Assembly: GCA_021773795.1 (NCBI GenBank) | Contig: JAJFJT010000025.1 | Location: forward strand, 41,134 to 105,133 | Length of the DNA stretch: 64,000 nucleotides | Direction of reading: 5' to 3' | DNA from: Gammaproteobacteria bacterium | GTDB lineage: Bacteria > Pseudomonadota > Gammaproteobacteria > HK1 | In this document: positions 27,490-37,906 of the stretch, one piece after another | Layout: each line of letters starts with the position of its first letter | Position numbering within the stretch: position 1 is the first letter of the stretch | The notes under the pieces: model-generated | Seen by the model: the letters and a program-made list of their open reading frames with translations, nothing else | Database searches by the model: none | Told to the model about the DNA's origin: nothing | Made by a program: the position numbers and the translations under genes

Positions 27490-28418
27490 GTTTGTGGTCA
27501 GAGCCATTCAGAAGCAGTGGGCTGATTTTGGCCAAAGGCTTTTGTATGGGTAGTGCGGACGTCATTCCCGGCGTTAGCGGAGGCACCATGGCCTTTATCC
27601 TCGGGATCTATGAGCGCTTGCTCAAGGCCATCCGCAGCTTCGATCTGCAATTGCTAGGTGCTCTCCGGGGGTTAGAATTGCGCCGGGCTTTGCGTCATGT
27701 GGATAGTGGTTTTCTGGTGCCGCTGGTACTGGGTATTTTTGCGGCCTTGATGTTTTTTACCCGCGTAGTCTCCCTGCCGGCGCTGATTTTGAGCGACCCG
27801 GTGCCGGTTTATAGTCTGTTTATGGGACTGGTGCTCGCCTCCATCGTGGTGTTGTTGCGGGAGCTGCCAAATCCTGGTGGGGCCAACTTAATCTGGCTGG
27901 GCGCGGGTACGCTGGCCGGGTGGAGCATCTTTAATCTGGTGCCTTTTGCCACCCCCGAGGCGCCCTGGTTTATCTTTTTATGCGGTGCATTGGCTATTTC
28001 AGCGATGATTCTGCCGGGGATTTCCGGTTCGTTTATACTGCTCGTCCTGCGTAAGTATGCCTACATCTTTGATGGCATCGGCAGACTGGATTTTGGAATC
28101 ATTGTTCCCTTTGCTCTGGGAGCGGTGCTGGGTCTGGTAGTGTTTTCGCGTTTTTTACTCTGGCTGTTGAGCAACTATTATCAGCGCACCCTGGAGACCA
28201 TCATCGGTTTGCTGTTGGGCTCGTTGTGGGTGCTGTGGCCGTTTCAGGAGCGTAGCTACGAGGTCATCCGTGGCAAGACTCGCCTGGTAGCTTCCGCGCC
28301 TATTTTGCCTGCCGAGCTGGATGCTTCAGTAGCCGTTGCGGCGGGGCTGGTTGCGCTCGGTCTGGGTGCCGTATTTGTATTACATTTCCTGGCCAATCGT
28401 CGCCAACAGCTGGCTTGA
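27486..28418 (+). CDS. DUF368 membrane protein (PopT-type undecaprenyl phosphate translocase)
   Basis: The 310-residue protein has about eight to ten membrane segments and the two related motifs that mark the family: [19 protein letters not shown] (about residues 23-41) and [17 protein letters not shown] (about 174-190). Members of DUF368 have been shown in other bacteria to flip undecaprenyl phosphate back across the cytoplasmic membrane, recycling the lipid carrier for wall synthesis. It starts within the end of hemE (ATGA overlap), so it is probably co-translated with it, an association without an obvious functional link. The function here is taken from the family. Confidence 0.88.
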   Translation: MSLWSEPFRSSGLILAKGFCMGSADVIPGVSGGTMAFILGIYERLLKAIRSFDLQLLGALRGLELRRALRHVDSGFLVPLVLGIFAALMFFTRVVSLPALILSDPVPVYSLFMGLVLASIVVLLRELPNPGGANLIWLGAGTLAGWSIFNLVPFATPEAPWFIFLCGALAISAMILPGISGSFILLVLRKYAYIFDGIGRLDFGIIVPFALGAVLGLVVFSRFLLWLLSNYYQRTLETIIGLLLGSLWVLWPFQERSYEVIRGKTRLVASAPILPAELDASVAVAAGLVALGLGAVFVLHFLANRRQQLA

Positions 28419-28521
28419 CGAGGTCGGGACGCAAGAAGTTTCTGATTTATCTAAAAATATGCCGTGGCGGTTCCTCAAGGGAACCCGGCCGCGGGAAACA
28501 CAAGTGACTGAGGTTAGCGCT

Positions 28522-31500
28522 ATGATGGATTCTGCTTTTCCGCCGAAACAGGGGCTATACGACCCCCGGAACGAGCACGATAACTGCGGCATTGGTTTTG
28601 TTGCCGACATCAAAAATCGTCCGAGCAATGATGTGGTTCACCAGGGTTTGCAAATCCTGGAAAATCTCACCCACCGCGGTGCGGTGGGTGCCGATCCCCT
28701 CGCCGGTGATGGTGCCGGTATACTCATTCAGCTTCCAGATGCGCTGTTTCGTGCCGAGTGCGAGGCCCTTGGGTTTGCGCTTCCGGCGGCGGGAGAATAT
28801 GGCGTTGGCATGGTGTTTCTGCCGCAGGAAGAAGCGCTCAGGGCGACAGTGGAAGAGGCCATTGAGCAACTGGTGATAGCAGAAGGGCAGCAGGTGATCG
28901 GGTGGCGTGATGTGCCTCGTGATAATAGCTGCCTGGGTGAGAGCGTGAAGCCGGGCGAGCCAATGATTCGCCAGCTTTTCATTGGCCGTAGCGCTGGCTG
29001 TGCCGATACCCATGCCTTCGAGAGCAAATTGTTCATTATCCGCAAGCAGATTCGTCTGCATGTGCTGGATGCTCTGAATGGTGAGCATACGGATTTCCAT
29101 GTGCCTTCCATGTCGGCTCGTACCATTGTCTATAAGGGCATGGTACTCGCCTCGAATGTGAAGAATTATTACCTCGACTTGCAGGATGAGCGTACCGCAT
29201 CGGCCTTGGCCCTGGTGCATCAGCGTTTCTCCACCAATACCTTTCCCTCATGGTCGCGCGCGCAGCCGTTCCGTTTCCTCTGCCATAACGGCGAGATCAA
29301 TACCCTGCGCGGTAACGTCAACTGGATGGCGGCTCGTCGCCACACTATGCGTTCCAAGGTGCTTGGTGATGATTTGCAGAAGCTTTGGCCACTGATTGGT
29401 GAAGGGCTTTCAGATTCCGCGAGTTTTGATAACGCCCTGGAATTGCTGGTGGCGGGTGGTTATTCCCTGGCCCACGCCATGATGATGATGGTGCCCGAGG
29501 CTTGGGCCAATAACCCGTTGATGGATGACGAGCGACGTGCCTTTTACGAGCACCACGCGGCCATTATGGAGCCCTGGGATGGTCCCGCGGCGCTTGCCTT
29601 TACCAATGGCCTGCAAATTGGCGCCACCCTGGATCGCAACGGCTTGCGTCCGGCCCGCTATCTGGTGACTGACGATGACCGTGTGGTCATGGCCTCGGAA
29701 ATGGGTGTACTGAGTATTCCGGAAGAACGTATCATCAAGAAATGGCGTTTGCAGCCTGGCAAGATGTTCCTCATTGATCTGGAAGAAGGACGCATCATCG
29801 ATGATGCCGAGATCAAGGCGGAGCTGGCCTCGGCTCACCCCTATCAGGACTGGCTGGATAAAAACCAGATCCGTTTGCGCAAGCTGCCCAGTGAGGGGCC
29901 AGCCATGCCGCCCGGGCGTGAGACCTTGCTCGATCGCCAGCAGGCTTTTGGCTACACCCAGGAGGACATCAAGTTCCTGCTGGCTCCCATGGCGCTGACC
30001 GGCCAGGAGGCCATTGGCTCCATGGGTGCGGATAATCCACAGGCAGTATTGTCCAATCGTGCCAAGCCGCTGTTTAACTATTTCAAGCAGAATTTCGCCC
30101 AGGTCACTAATCCACCCATCGACCCAATCCGTGAAGATCTGGTGATGTCTCTGGTTTCTCTTATTGGGCCACGCCCCAATCTGCTCGGTTTCGACGATCA
30201 GGGCGAGCAACTGCGCCTTGAGATGAAGCAGCCAGTACTCAGGAATACCGACCTGGAGCGGATCCGGCGTATCGAGGATCTTACCCGCGGTGCCTTCCGT
30301 ACCCTGACCCTGGATATCTGCTACCAGGCAGCCGATGGCGTCGCCGGGATGGAGCCCGCCGTTGATGCCCTGTGTGCCCGGGCGGAGCAGGTGGTACTGG
30401 ACGGCAATAACATCCTGATTCTCTCGGATCGTGGCGTTGGACCCGAGCACTTGCCAATCCCGATCCTGCTGGCGGTGGCGGCGGTGCATCAGCACTTGGT
30501 ACGCACCGGGCTGCGGACCTCCACCGGTTTGGTGGTGGAGAGTGGTGCGGTACGCGAGGTACATCACTTTGCCACGCTTGCGGGCTATGGCGTCGAGGCG
30601 ATCAATCCCTATCTTGCCTTTGAAACACTTGCTTCCATGCGCAAGCAGTTGGCAGAGGATCTGAGTGAGAAAGAGCTCAACAGACGCTTTATCAAGGCAG
30701 TGGGCAAGGGCATGCTCAAGGTAATGTCGAAGATGGGCATTTCCACCTATCAGTCCTATTGTGGGGCACAGATTTTTGATGCTGTGGGACTTTCCAGTGA
30801 GTTTGTGCAGCGATATTTCACCGGCACACCGACGGTGATCGAGGGTGCGGGTATAGAAGAAATTGCCCGAGAGGCGGTGAGCTGGCATCGCGATGCCTAT
30901 GGTGATGTGGCTATTTATCGTGATGCACTCGATGTCGGTGGTGATTATGCCTACCGTATTCGTGGCGAAGAGCATGCCTGGACGCCGGATACGATCTCCA
31001 AACTACAGCACGCCACCCGCGCCAATGATGCCCGCCTGTTTGGAGAATATACGGATCTCATCAATCAGCAGGACAAGCGTTTGCTGACCCTGCGTGGTTT
31101 GTTTGAGCTACGTTTTGTCGATAAGTCGGTACCTCTGCACGAGGTGGAGCCAGCAAGCGAAATCGTCAAGCGCTTTTCTACGGGTGCGATGTCTTTCGGC
31201 TCTATTTCCTACGAGGCCCACACCACGCTGGCCATCGCCATGAACCGCTTGGGCGGCAAATCGAATACTGGTGAAGGTGGGGAGTTAGTGGAGCGTTTCA
31301 CACCGCTTGAAAATGGCGATTCCATGCGCTCGGCCATTAAGCAGGTAGCATCGGGACGCTTTGGTGTGACCGGTGAATATCTGGTTAACGCTGATGAAAT
31401 CCAGATCAAGATGGCCCAGGGTGCCAAGCCCGGTGAGGGTGGTCAGTTGCCGGGCCATAAAGTGGATGCAACCATTGCCCGGGTGCGTCATTCCACCCCG

Positions 31501-33168
31501 GGTGTGGGGCTGATTTCACCGCCGCCGCACCACGATATATATTCCATCGAGGATTTGGCTCAGCTGATCCACGATCTGAAAAATGCCAATGACAAGGCGC
31601 GTATCAGTGTCAAGCTGGTATCGGAGCACGGTGTGGGTACGGTGGCCGCGGGCGTTGCCAAGGCACACGCCGACCATGTCACTATTTCTGGTGGTGAGGG
31701 TGGTACCGGCGCGAGCCCGCAGACCTCCATCAAGCACGCCGGATCGCCCTGGGAACTGGGGCTGGCCGAAACCCATCAGACACTGGTGCTGAACCGCCTT
31801 CGTGGGCGTATCGCGGTGCAGGCGGATGGCGGTATGCGTACTGGTCGTGATGTGGTGATTGGGGCACTGCTGGGCGCCGACGAGTTTGGTTTTGCCACCG
31901 GTCCGCTCATCGTTGAGGGTTGCATCATGATGCGCAAGTGTCACCTCAACACCTGTCCGGTAGGGGTGGCCACCCAGGATGCCGAGTTGCGCAAGCGTTT
32001 CACCGGCAAGCCCGAGCACGTGGTCAACTTCTTCATGCTGATTGCCGAAGAGATTCGCGAAATGATGGCAAAGCTTGGATTCCGTCACTTTAGCGACATG
32101 ATTGGCCGCTCGGATCTCATCGATAAGCGCGAGGCCATTGCCAACTGGAAGGCTCGGGGACTGGATTTCACCCGTGTCCTGCATCGGCCGGAAGTGGGGT
32201 CGGAGGTCGCTCTCTACAACTGTGAGACTCAGGATCATGGGCTCGACAAGGCTCTGGATCAGGAATTGATTCGCCTGGCGCAGCCAGCGCTTGATGAGGG
32301 TAAGCCGGTAAATATCGATATCCCGATCAAGAATATCAATCGGACCGTGGGTACCCTGCTATCCAGCCGGGTGGCACGGAACTATGGCCTTGCGGGGCTG
32401 CCTGAGGACACCATTTCCGTCACCCTGCACGGTACCGCCGGGCAGAGCTTCGGGGCCTTCCTGGCCTGCGGGGTGAGCTTTGAGCTTATCGGCGAGGGCA
32501 ATGATTATGTCGGCAAAGGATTGTCTGGCGGGCGCATCGCCATCTATCCGCCGGCAGCGTCTAAAATTGTGGCGGAGGAGAACATTATCGTTGGCAACAC
32601 CGTGCTTTATGGTGCCACCGACGGCGAATGTTACTTCCGCGGGGTGGCTGGTGAGCGCTTTGCGGTGCGTAACTCCGGTGCCACTGCGGTGGTGGAAGGA
32701 GTCGGTGACCACGGTTGTGAATATATGACCGGCGGTGTGGTGGTAGTGCTTGGCCAGTCCGGGCGCAACTTCGGTGCCGGCATGAGTGGTGGTATCGCCT
32801 ATGTGCTGGATGAGGTCGGTGATTTTCCCGCCCGCTGCAACCTTGCGATGATCGAACTGGAACCCATCGCCGAGGAAGACGATGCGCTGGAGAGCCTGGA
32901 GCATCAAGGGGGCGATCTGGAGACTCATGGGCGGGTGGATGTGAGTGCTGATATGTCTCGCTTTGATGCTCAGCGCTTGCGTGGATTGATAGAGAAACAC
33001 CTGCACTACACCAACAGTGACCGTGCCCGCACGATTCTTGATCACTGGGAGGAGTACCTGCCCAAGTTCGTCAAGATTATGCCGGTGGAATACCGCCGCG
33101 TGTTGCAGGAAATGAAACAAACCAAGGCCAGCGCAGAGGCCGCGGCCAGCTTGAAGGGGAGAAATTAG
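28522..33168 (+). CDS. gltB: Glutamate synthase (NADPH) large subunit
   Basis: GltB takes ammonia from glutamine and adds it to 2-oxoglutarate, giving two glutamates, with electrons from GltD. The start chosen is the ATG at 28522, 7 bases after GAGG. It gives 1548 residues with a short propeptide before the amidotransferase nucleophile Cys22 (HDNCGIGF). A frame reaching back to 28336 overlaps the DUF368 gene and is less likely. The class II amidotransferase domain, central domain, FMN-binding synthase domain ([10 protein letters not shown]), 3Fe-4S cysteines in [15 protein letters not shown] and the C-terminal GXGXG helix are all present. gltD follows 2 bases after the stop. Confidence 0.97.
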   Translation: MMDSAFPPKQGLYDPRNEHDNCGIGFVADIKNRPSNDVVHQGLQILENLTHRGAVGADPLAGDGAGILIQLPDALFRAECEALGFALPAAGEYGVGMVFLPQEEALRATVEEAIEQLVIAEGQQVIGWRDVPRDNSCLGESVKPGEPMIRQLFIGRSAGCADTHAFESKLFIIRKQIRLHVLDALNGEHTDFHVPSMSARTIVYKGMVLASNVKNYYLDLQDERTASALALVHQRFSTNTFPSWSRAQPFRFLCHNGEINTLRGNVNWMAARRHTMRSKVLGDDLQKLWPLIGEGLSDSASFDNALELLVAGGYSLAHAMMMMVPEAWANNPLMDDERRAFYEHHAAIMEPWDGPAALAFTNGLQIGATLDRNGLRPARYLVTDDDRVVMASEMGVLSIPEERIIKKWRLQPGKMFLIDLEEGRIIDDAEIKAELASAHPYQDWLDKNQIRLRKLPSEGPAMPPGRETLLDRQQAFGYTQEDIKFLLAPMALTGQEAIGSMGADNPQAVLSNRAKPLFNYFKQNFAQVTNPPIDPIREDLVMSLVSLIGPRPNLLGFDDQGEQLRLEMKQPVLRNTDLERIRRIEDLTRGAFRTLTLDICYQAADGVAGMEPAVDALCARAEQVVLDGNNILILSDRGVGPEHLPIPILLAVAAVHQHLVRTGLRTSTGLVVESGAVREVHHFATLAGYGVEAINPYLAFETLASMRKQLAEDLSEKELNRRFIKAVGKGMLKVMSKMGISTYQSYCGAQIFDAVGLSSEFVQRYFTGTPTVIEGAGIEEIAREAVSWHRDAYGDVAIYRDALDVGGDYAYRIRGEEHAWTPDTISKLQHATRANDARLFGEYTDLINQQDKRLLTLRGLFELRFVDKSVPLHEVEPASEIVKRFSTGAMSFGSISYEAHTTLAIAMNRLGGKSNTGEGGELVERFTPLENGDSMRSAIKQVASGRFGVTGEYLVNADEIQIKMAQGAKPGEGGQLPGHKVDATIARVRHSTPGVGLISPPPHHDIYSIEDLAQLIHDLKNANDKARISVKLVSEHGVGTVAAGVAKAHADHVTISGGEGGTGASPQTSIKHAGSPWELGLAETHQTLVLNRLRGRIAVQADGGMRTGRDVVIGALLGADEFGFATGPLIVEGCIMMRKCHLNTCPVGVATQDAELRKRFTGKPEHVVNFFMLIAEEIREMMAKLGFRHFSDMIGRSDLIDKREAIANWKARGLDFTRVLHRPEVGSEVALYNCETQDHGLDKALDQELIRLAQPALDEGKPVNIDIPIKNINRTVGTLLSSRVARNYGLAGLPEDTISVTLHGTAGQSFGAFLACGVSFELIGEGNDYVGKGLSGGRIAIYPPAASKIVAEENIIVGNTVLYGATDGECYFRGVAGERFAVRNSGATAVVEGVGDHGCEYMTGGVVVVLGQSGRNFGAGMSGGIAYVLDEVGDFPARCNLAMIELEPIAEEDDALESLEHQGGDLETHGRVDVSADMSRFDAQRLRGLIEKHLHYTNSDRARTILDHWEEYLPKFVKIMPVEYRRVLQEMKQTKASAEAAASLKGRN

Positions 33169-33170
33169 GC

Positions 33171-34613
33171 ATGGGCAAACCCACTGGATTTATGGAGATC
33201 AGCCGGCGGGAGCGGACTTTCGCCCCGGTGAGTGATCGGGTGCGTCATTACACCGAGTTTTTTATCCCGCTCGCCGAGCAGGAGGTGCAAGACCAAGGTG
33301 CGCGTTGTATGGATTGCGGCATTCCCTTTTGTCACAACGGTTGCCCGGTCAACAACATCATTCCTGACTGGAATGATCTGGTTTATCGCGGCTCCTGGAA
33401 GCAGGCGCTGGATGTGCTGCACTCCACCAACAATTTTCCGGAGTTTACCGGGCGCATCTGTCCTGCTCCGTGTGAGGCTGCGTGCACCCTTAACCTTGAC
33501 GAGAGTCCCGTAACCATCCGTACCATCGAGTGTGCCATTGTTGATCGTGGCTGGGATGAAGGCTGGATCGTGCCGGAAGTGGCGGCACGCAAGACTGGCA
33601 AACGGGTTGCAGTGGTCGGCTCCGGCCCATCCGGTCTCGCCTGTTCCCAGCAGCTAGCGCGGGCTGGCCACGAGGTGCACCTGTTCGAGAAGAATGATCG
33701 CATCGGGGGTCTCATGCGCTACGGCATTCCGGACTTCAAGCTTGGCAAGCAGAATATCGATCGGCGCATGGCACAGATGCGTGCTGAGGGCGTGGTTTTT
33801 CGCGCTGGTGTGCATATTGGTGTGGATGTTGCTGCCAAGCGTCTGGTGGAGGAATTTGATGCGGTGGTGCTGACTGGCGGCTCAGAGAAGCCACGGGATC
33901 TGCCGGTACCCGGTCGGGAACTGGACGGTGTTCATTACGCCTTGGAGTTTTTGCCGCAGCAGAACAAGCGCAATGCCGGCGACGAGATACCTGAAGATAT
34001 CAGTCTTTATGCCAAGGATAAGCACGTGGTGGTCATTGGCGGCGGTGATACCGGTTCCGACTGCATCGGCACTTCTAATCGCCAGGGTGCGCGCTCGGTT
34101 ACCCAGATCGAGATCATGCCCAAGGCGCCGGACATGGAAAACAAGTCCCTGACCTGGCCCAATTGGCCGATGAAGTTGCGCACCTCCTCCTCCCATGAAG
34201 AGGGTGCGGGCCGTGACTGGTCGGTAATTACCAAGTCATTCAGCGGCGAAGATGGCCGTGTGACCACCCTCAATGCCGCGCGTGTTGACTGGATCAGCAA
34301 TGGCAAGGGTGGCTGGGATATGAAAGAGATCGAGGGCAGCGAATTTGAGCTCAAGGCCGATCTTGTACTGCTTGCCATGGGCTTCCTGCATCCGGTACAC
34401 CAAGGCATGTTAGAAGAGCTTGGGGTGGACCTGGATCCGCGTGGCAACGTGTTGGCCGATACTGAGGGCTACCAGACTTCTGTTCCCAAGGTCTTCGCTG
34501 CTGGTGATATGCGTCGTGGCCAATCCTTGGTGGTATGGGCCATTCGCGAGGGTCGTCAGGCCGCCCGCGAGGTCGATACCTTCCTCATGGGTGAGTCAGA
34601 TCTGCCTCGATAG
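33171..34613 (+). CDS. gltD: Glutamate synthase (NADPH) small subunit
   Basis: GltD passes electrons from NADPH through FAD and Fe-S clusters to GltB. The 480-residue protein has cysteine clusters [15 protein letters not shown] and CPAPCEAAC for the 4Fe-4S centres, the FAD-binding [16 protein letters not shown], and the NADPH-binding [14 protein letters not shown], with a second FAD segment [23 protein letters not shown]. It begins 2 bases after gltB. A clear intrinsic terminator follows at 34673-34702 and ends this gene block. Confidence 0.97.
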   Translation: MGKPTGFMEISRRERTFAPVSDRVRHYTEFFIPLAEQEVQDQGARCMDCGIPFCHNGCPVNNIIPDWNDLVYRGSWKQALDVLHSTNNFPEFTGRICPAPCEAACTLNLDESPVTIRTIECAIVDRGWDEGWIVPEVAARKTGKRVAVVGSGPSGLACSQQLARAGHEVHLFEKNDRIGGLMRYGIPDFKLGKQNIDRRMAQMRAEGVVFRAGVHIGVDVAAKRLVEEFDAVVLTGGSEKPRDLPVPGRELDGVHYALEFLPQQNKRNAGDEIPEDISLYAKDKHVVVIGGGDTGSDCIGTSNRQGARSVTQIEIMPKAPDMENKSLTWPNWPMKLRTSSSHEEGAGRDWSVITKSFSGEDGRVTTLNAARVDWISNGKGGWDMKEIEGSEFELKADLVLLAMGFLHPVHQGMLEELGVDLDPRGNVLADTEGYQTSVPKVFAAGDMRRGQSLVVWAIREGRQAAREVDTFLMGESDLPR

Positions 34614-34672
34614 TTCGGGGTTGTAACTGCTTGTTGAGCAGGGACCATAAAGGCTTGTGAATAAAAGCCCTG

Positions 34673-34702
34673 CTTGCCGTAACTGGTAAGTGGGGCTTTT
34701 TT
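34673..34702 (+). terminator. Intrinsic terminator after gltD
   Basis: AAAAGCCC (34673-34680) pairs with GGGCTTTT (34693-34700), and inside it CTTGCC pairs with GGTAAG around the loop GTAACT, separated by a TG/TG internal loop. The stem ends in a run of six T. It lies 60 bases after the gltD stop. Confidence 0.85.
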
Positions 34703-34993
34703 ATGCATGGGGCATGTCTTGAAAGGGATGATTGTTGCGGATGGCGGGTGGTTGGTGCATTGAGGGGGCGGCTTGCGTAGTACTCATCGAATTATAAAAT
34801 AAGGAGGGTATTCTTTCTGCGTCCTGAGCAAATGATTGTCTCCTATAATTACAATATGTGCTCATTGGCACGAACTCTGTGATAACTTTGTGGCGGCCTG
34901 TTTGATTTTGGGCGTGCCTTGAGGGTGGATACGAATTATCGGTATCTTGTCTGTATGGGTGAGAGAGGGCCTTTTTTGTGCGGAGATAAAAAT
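34703..34993. other. Gene-free stretch before the orphan gene
   Basis: Between the gltD terminator and the next likely start (34994) no credible gene, RNA or repeat was seen. A TATAAT box (34844-34849) could be a promoter -10 element, but the -35 position holds no good match. The purine-rich AAGGAGGG at 34801-34808 resembles a ribosome binding site without a following gene. The stretch is more AT-rich than its surroundings. Confidence 0.4.
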
Positions 34994-36334
34994 GTGACGC
35001 AATCGAATACTCCAGACGCCCCAGCCGTTATCGACCCGGGCTTTCGCAGGGATGGCCACAAGCGCTCGGCCCTGCTCAATGTGGCCGTGGAGGCAGGGCA
35101 CTTGCGCCGCGCCAGTACCTCCTCACAGATCGATCGGCATACCTCGAAGTTGTCCAATCTCATCGAGCGCTCTCTTGATAATCCTAATAACAGCCGGCGC
35201 GTCGAAACCACCCGCGAGTATTTGCTCCACACCCTGAACAAGTGTCCACTGCCCCAGCGCGGTAGCCACCTGGAGACAGCTGCACTGGCTCTGCTGATCG
35301 GTAACCAGGGTGCGCACGAGAGCGTTGCCCCGGCCGGAATCTTGTATACGACGACGGCCCTGTGGCCCTCGCAGTCCAAATCACAATCGGGCCTGGCGTT
35401 GGTGTACGCCAGTTCAGGGGACCAAAATCTGGCGCTTGATCGTGCGCTAATGGCTCAGGATCATGCCAGGGCTGGTTGGAAGCTTAATACGGCCGAATTA
35501 ATGAGCTTGCTGCGTTTTGAGCAGGGTGATTTCCAGGGTGTTATCGATGCGGTTAAGCGCGCGGTATCGGGTCGTACCCGGGCACCTGCGGATGGCAGCG
35601 AGCATCTGACACTTGCTCGCCTTTATCTCACCCGGTGTTACGCTGAGATGCGCCTCGGGTTGCCCATGGCTGCGTTTAAGACCTTGACCACCTTGTCCAG
35701 TAGCGTGGCCATAATCTCCCCCTCGCTACGACGCATCAAGGACATCTATACCAAGATGCTGGTATCGTTTCTGAGGCAGGGCGGTGCTGGACAATCGTTA
35801 GACCCCTACTCGGCTTGGGTACGGTTAAAGGAGACCGGCTCCCAAGAGTCCCTGGTAGATTTCCTGCCCGGTATTGAAGCGATCTACGAAGGACACGATC
35901 CGAGGAACCCGTCGCATATCTTCCAGGATCCGTTCCAGTCGGTGCAGGTGCATGAAGTTGTGGAGAATGTGCTGCACCAGGGCGATACCGTGCTCACCGT
36001 GGGTGCGACACAGTATGAATTTTCTTTGCCGCAGCGCGCACGACCGATTGTGACAACTGTCGTCAGCCCGCAGCGTCAACCCGTGCGGTCTCTCCGACGC
36101 GACCGCCGGGGTCGCTGGCCGCGCCTTCGCGATCTGCTTCCCATGGCTGCCCGCATTCTGGTACAGCTAGGCCTGCGGGCTGCCCCATCTCGGGCCACCC
36201 ATAGTCCTCGCTGCGGTTTGATCTTTGCAACCGCCGCTGTCGGGCCGAAAAATCAGAGGCGGCGGAAAAACGGTGCCCACTCACCCATCGGCATGCCCGT
36301 TTTTTTACGGCACCGCAAGAGCACTATGCATTGA
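34994..36334 (+). CDS. Hypothetical protein, unrecognised; helical repeat-like middle, doubtful C-terminus
   Basis: I do not recognise a family. The start chosen is a GTG 7 bases after GGAGA (446 residues); the frame is open from 34919 with a TTG. Residues about 10-350 have a normal amino acid mix and are mostly helical. The segment YASSGDQNLALDRALMAQDHA followed by LLRFEQGDFQGVIDAVKRAVSG resembles TPR-type helical pairs. No signal peptide or membrane segment is seen. From about residue 350 the product turns very rich in arginine and proline, as expected of a wrong frame. The -1 frame is open at 36202-36495 and reads more like protein, so a frameshift or decay near the T7 run at 36300-36306 is possible. 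The stretch at 35024-35054 resembles the proteobacterial GTCATCC repeat read in frame. Confidence 0.55.
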   Translation: MTQSNTPDAPAVIDPGFRRDGHKRSALLNVAVEAGHLRRASTSSQIDRHTSKLSNLIERSLDNPNNSRRVETTREYLLHTLNKCPLPQRGSHLETAALALLIGNQGAHESVAPAGILYTTTALWPSQSKSQSGLALVYASSGDQNLALDRALMAQDHARAGWKLNTAELMSLLRFEQGDFQGVIDAVKRAVSGRTRAPADGSEHLTLARLYLTRCYAEMRLGLPMAAFKTLTTLSSSVAIISPSLRRIKDIYTKMLVSFLRQGGAGQSLDPYSAWVRLKETGSQESLVDFLPGIEAIYEGHDPRNPSHIFQDPFQSVQVHEVVENVLHQGDTVLTVGATQYEFSLPQRARPIVTTVVSPQRQPVRSLRRDRRGRWPRLRDLLPMAARILVQLGLRAAPSRATHSPRCGLIFATAAVGPKNQRRRKNGAHSPIGMPVFLRHRKSTMH

Positions 36335-36480
36335 TCCCTCTGGCGGTGCAGCCATCCCTTAGTCCACAGACTGAGCCCATAAATATCCCTGTATTCCGTC
36401 CCCCGACAGATTCATCAGCTAAGCAATGGCACAGCAGTCTGTCTGGCGTGTCGGGCGCAGGGTTGGTTGGGGAGGGGTGC

Positions 36481-36717
36481 TCAGTCTCCCGATGAATTAC
36501 TGGAATGGGTGGCTCTCAGGCTGGCGTAAACGGTCAACAGCAGAAATATTCCCAGCAGGGGCAATAAAATGGCGTCGAGATAGCCGGTCCATGCCGCGAT
36601 GCCGAAGGCGCTAAACAGCAGCACCAATGCCGGCGTAAAACAGCAGATTGCGGTGACTATGACACCGATAATTCCGACCCGTAAGAGGCGCTTGCGGTAT
36701 CGCTTTAGTCTCTGTCT
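36481..36717 (-). CDS. MerF-like small membrane protein frame without a canonical start codon
   Basis: The minus-strand frame after the stop at 36718-36720 is open for 78 codons. It reads like MerF, the small mercuric-ion membrane transporter. After a basic N-terminal part (RQRLKRYRKRLLRVG) comes a first membrane helix with the vicinal cysteine pair and motif ICCFTPALVLL (cysteines at codons 25 and 26), then TGYLDAILLPLLGIFLLLTVYA, matching MerF's second helix. No ATG, GTG or TTG occurs before the first helix, so the gene may use a rare start, be read by frameshifting from the DUF190 gene whose stop TAA (36705-36707) lies inside it, or have lost its start. The C-terminus lacks the extra cysteines some MerF proteins have. 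Homology call is by eye. Confidence 0.6.
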   Translation of the reverse strand, partial: RQRLKRYRKRLLRVGIIGVIVTAICCFTPALVLLFSAFGIAAWTGYLDAILLPLLGIFLLLTVYASLRATHSSNSSGD

Positions 36718-37022
36718 TCAATATTTGCCCGTGCATTCCAGGAGACGATATGACCCGGTTCCAATAGCGTATCCAGATGGCTGAGCACCGTCTTAATTCG
36801 TTCGGGGCGGTCAAAGAATTCGATCACCAGCGGTAGATCGAAGGCCATATCCATGAGGGTAGAGGAATGCATCTTTCCGGACTTTCCGAAGCCGCTAATG
36901 CCACGGAATACAGTGACGCCATGTACTTTGCTTTCATCATGCAGATAAGCGAGTAGAGATTTGAGGCGCCTCTCTCCCTCAGTAAGATAGATACGTACCA
37001 TAGTGACTTGGGTATTTCTCAT
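36705..37022 (-). CDS. DUF190 domain-containing protein
   Basis: The 105-residue protein (start at 37022, preceded by GGGGAGG read on the minus strand) belongs to the DUF190 family, recognisable from VRIYLTEGERRL, HGVTVFRGISGFGKSGKMHSS and LPLVIEFFDRPERIKTVL. The family is related in fold to PII-like signal proteins and its genes often lie next to crcB. Here its start overlaps the end of crcB by 4 bases. A link to fluoride export is suggested by context only. The frame continuing further upstream to 37202 lies antisense-free but inside crcB and is not the real start. Confidence 0.9.
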   Translation of the reverse strand: MRNTQVTMVRIYLTEGERRLKSLLAYLHDESKVHGVTVFRGISGFGKSGKMHSSTLMDMAFDLPLVIEFFDRPERIKTVLSHLDTLLEPGHIVSWNARANIEDRD

Positions 37023-37393
37023 AGCTGCCTCCCCATTTGCAGGCCGGCCCAGCACGCCAGCAGACAGAGCGACACGCTGAGCAGGATATTGAGCCCGGCG
37101 CGGAGTTGTTCTCCCTGTTCCAGCAGGCTCAAGGTCTCTATGGAAAAAGTAGAGAAGGTGGTGAATGCGCCTAACAGGCCGATGAGCAGCGCGGCGCGCC
37201 ATTCCGTGCTGCTCAGGGTGCGTTCTACCAGCAGCACGTAGAAAAACCCCATCAGCAGAGAGCCCACCAGATTGACTGTAAGGGTGCCGAAGGGAAAGCC
37301 GCGCCCGAGGAAAAGGTGCACCAGATTGGAGAGGCCGTAACGCAAGACGGCCCCTACAGCGCCGCCGGTGGCGATGGCAATTATCTGGGGCAT
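37019..37393 (-). CDS. crcB: Fluoride ion channel CrcB/Fluc
   Basis: CrcB exports fluoride by forming a dual-topology dimeric channel in the inner membrane. The 124-residue protein has four membrane helices, the pore asparagine in LTVNLVGSLLMG, the Phe-box region GAFTTFSTFSIE, and the N-terminal GGAVGAVLRYGLS. It lies between a small unknown gene (9 bases upstream) and the DUF190 gene (4-base overlap). No fluoride riboswitch was recognised upstream. Function is taken from the well-conserved family. Confidence 0.95.
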   Translation of the reverse strand: MPQIIAIATGGAVGAVLRYGLSNLVHLFLGRGFPFGTLTVNLVGSLLMGFFYVLLVERTLSSTEWRAALLIGLLGAFTTFSTFSIETLSLLEQGEQLRAGLNILLSVSLCLLACWAGLQMGRQL

Positions 37394-37402
37394 TATTATT
37401 GC

Positions 37403-37750
37403 CTAATCTGCCAGATCCAGGTGCCCACGCTTGACCGCCTGACTAAGGGCGTCAAACCCACTGACCACTTCTTCGTAGGCCTGGCGATAGTTGCGCAGCC
37501 GGCGCAGGGTGTCGGCATCGGGTATGCCGGAATTGGTTTTAACTGAGACCTTCATAACCTCTTTGATATAGAGGGCGCGGATATTTGCTACCGAGCCCGC
37601 AACATCCATGAAGGATTGCTGGCTCACGGGACCAATCATGGTTTCAATGCTTGCCCGGTTGATGCTGCCAATACGGTTCTCGAATTCCTTGAAGAAACGT
37701 TGGACGATCAAGTCCTGGTCCACATCCCGTATATTTGGATCCATCATCAT
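37403..37750 (-). CDS. Hypothetical protein upstream of crcB
   Basis: I do not recognise this 115-residue protein. It is soluble, with no signal peptide or membrane segment, and mainly helical, with segments DQDLIVQRFFKEFENRIG and RRLRNYRQAYEEVVSGFDALSQA. Three ATG codons in a row open the frame (37750, 37747, 37744), so the start could be any of them. It lies 9 bases before crcB on the same strand and is probably its operon partner. Its mixed composition and sensible stop suggest a real gene, not an antisense shadow. Function unknown. Confidence 0.65.
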   Translation of the reverse strand: MMMDPNIRDVDQDLIVQRFFKEFENRIGSINRASIETMIGPVSQQSFMDVAGSVANIRALYIKEVMKVSVKTNSGIPDADTLRRLRNYRQAYEEVVSGFDALSQAVKRGHLDLAD

Positions 37751-37906
37751 CTGTACCTTTTTGCCTGCACGTTGTGATTGTTTCCAGAGAGAGTAGCTAA
37801 AATGTAATCACCGCGCCAAGGTGGTCGTCGCTCCGGGTATACTGCGCGGCGGTATTGCTTTCTGTGATTATGGTTAATGATTGAAAAGGGTCAGGGGCAT
37901 TAATAG

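Noticed and set aside
29410..30975. 521-residue open frame antisense to gltB
   Set aside because: It lies fully inside the well-supported gltB gene, has a histidine/glutamine-rich composition typical of antisense frames, and no recognisable domain.
34919..34993. TTG start at 34919 for the orphan gene
   Set aside because: The GTG at 34994 has a ribosome binding site at good distance, while the TTG has none; the extra 25 residues look non-coding.
37751..37906. Fluoride riboswitch for the crcB unit, or oriC before mnmG
   Set aside because: No fluoride aptamer pattern and no DnaA-box cluster is visible in this 156-base gap.
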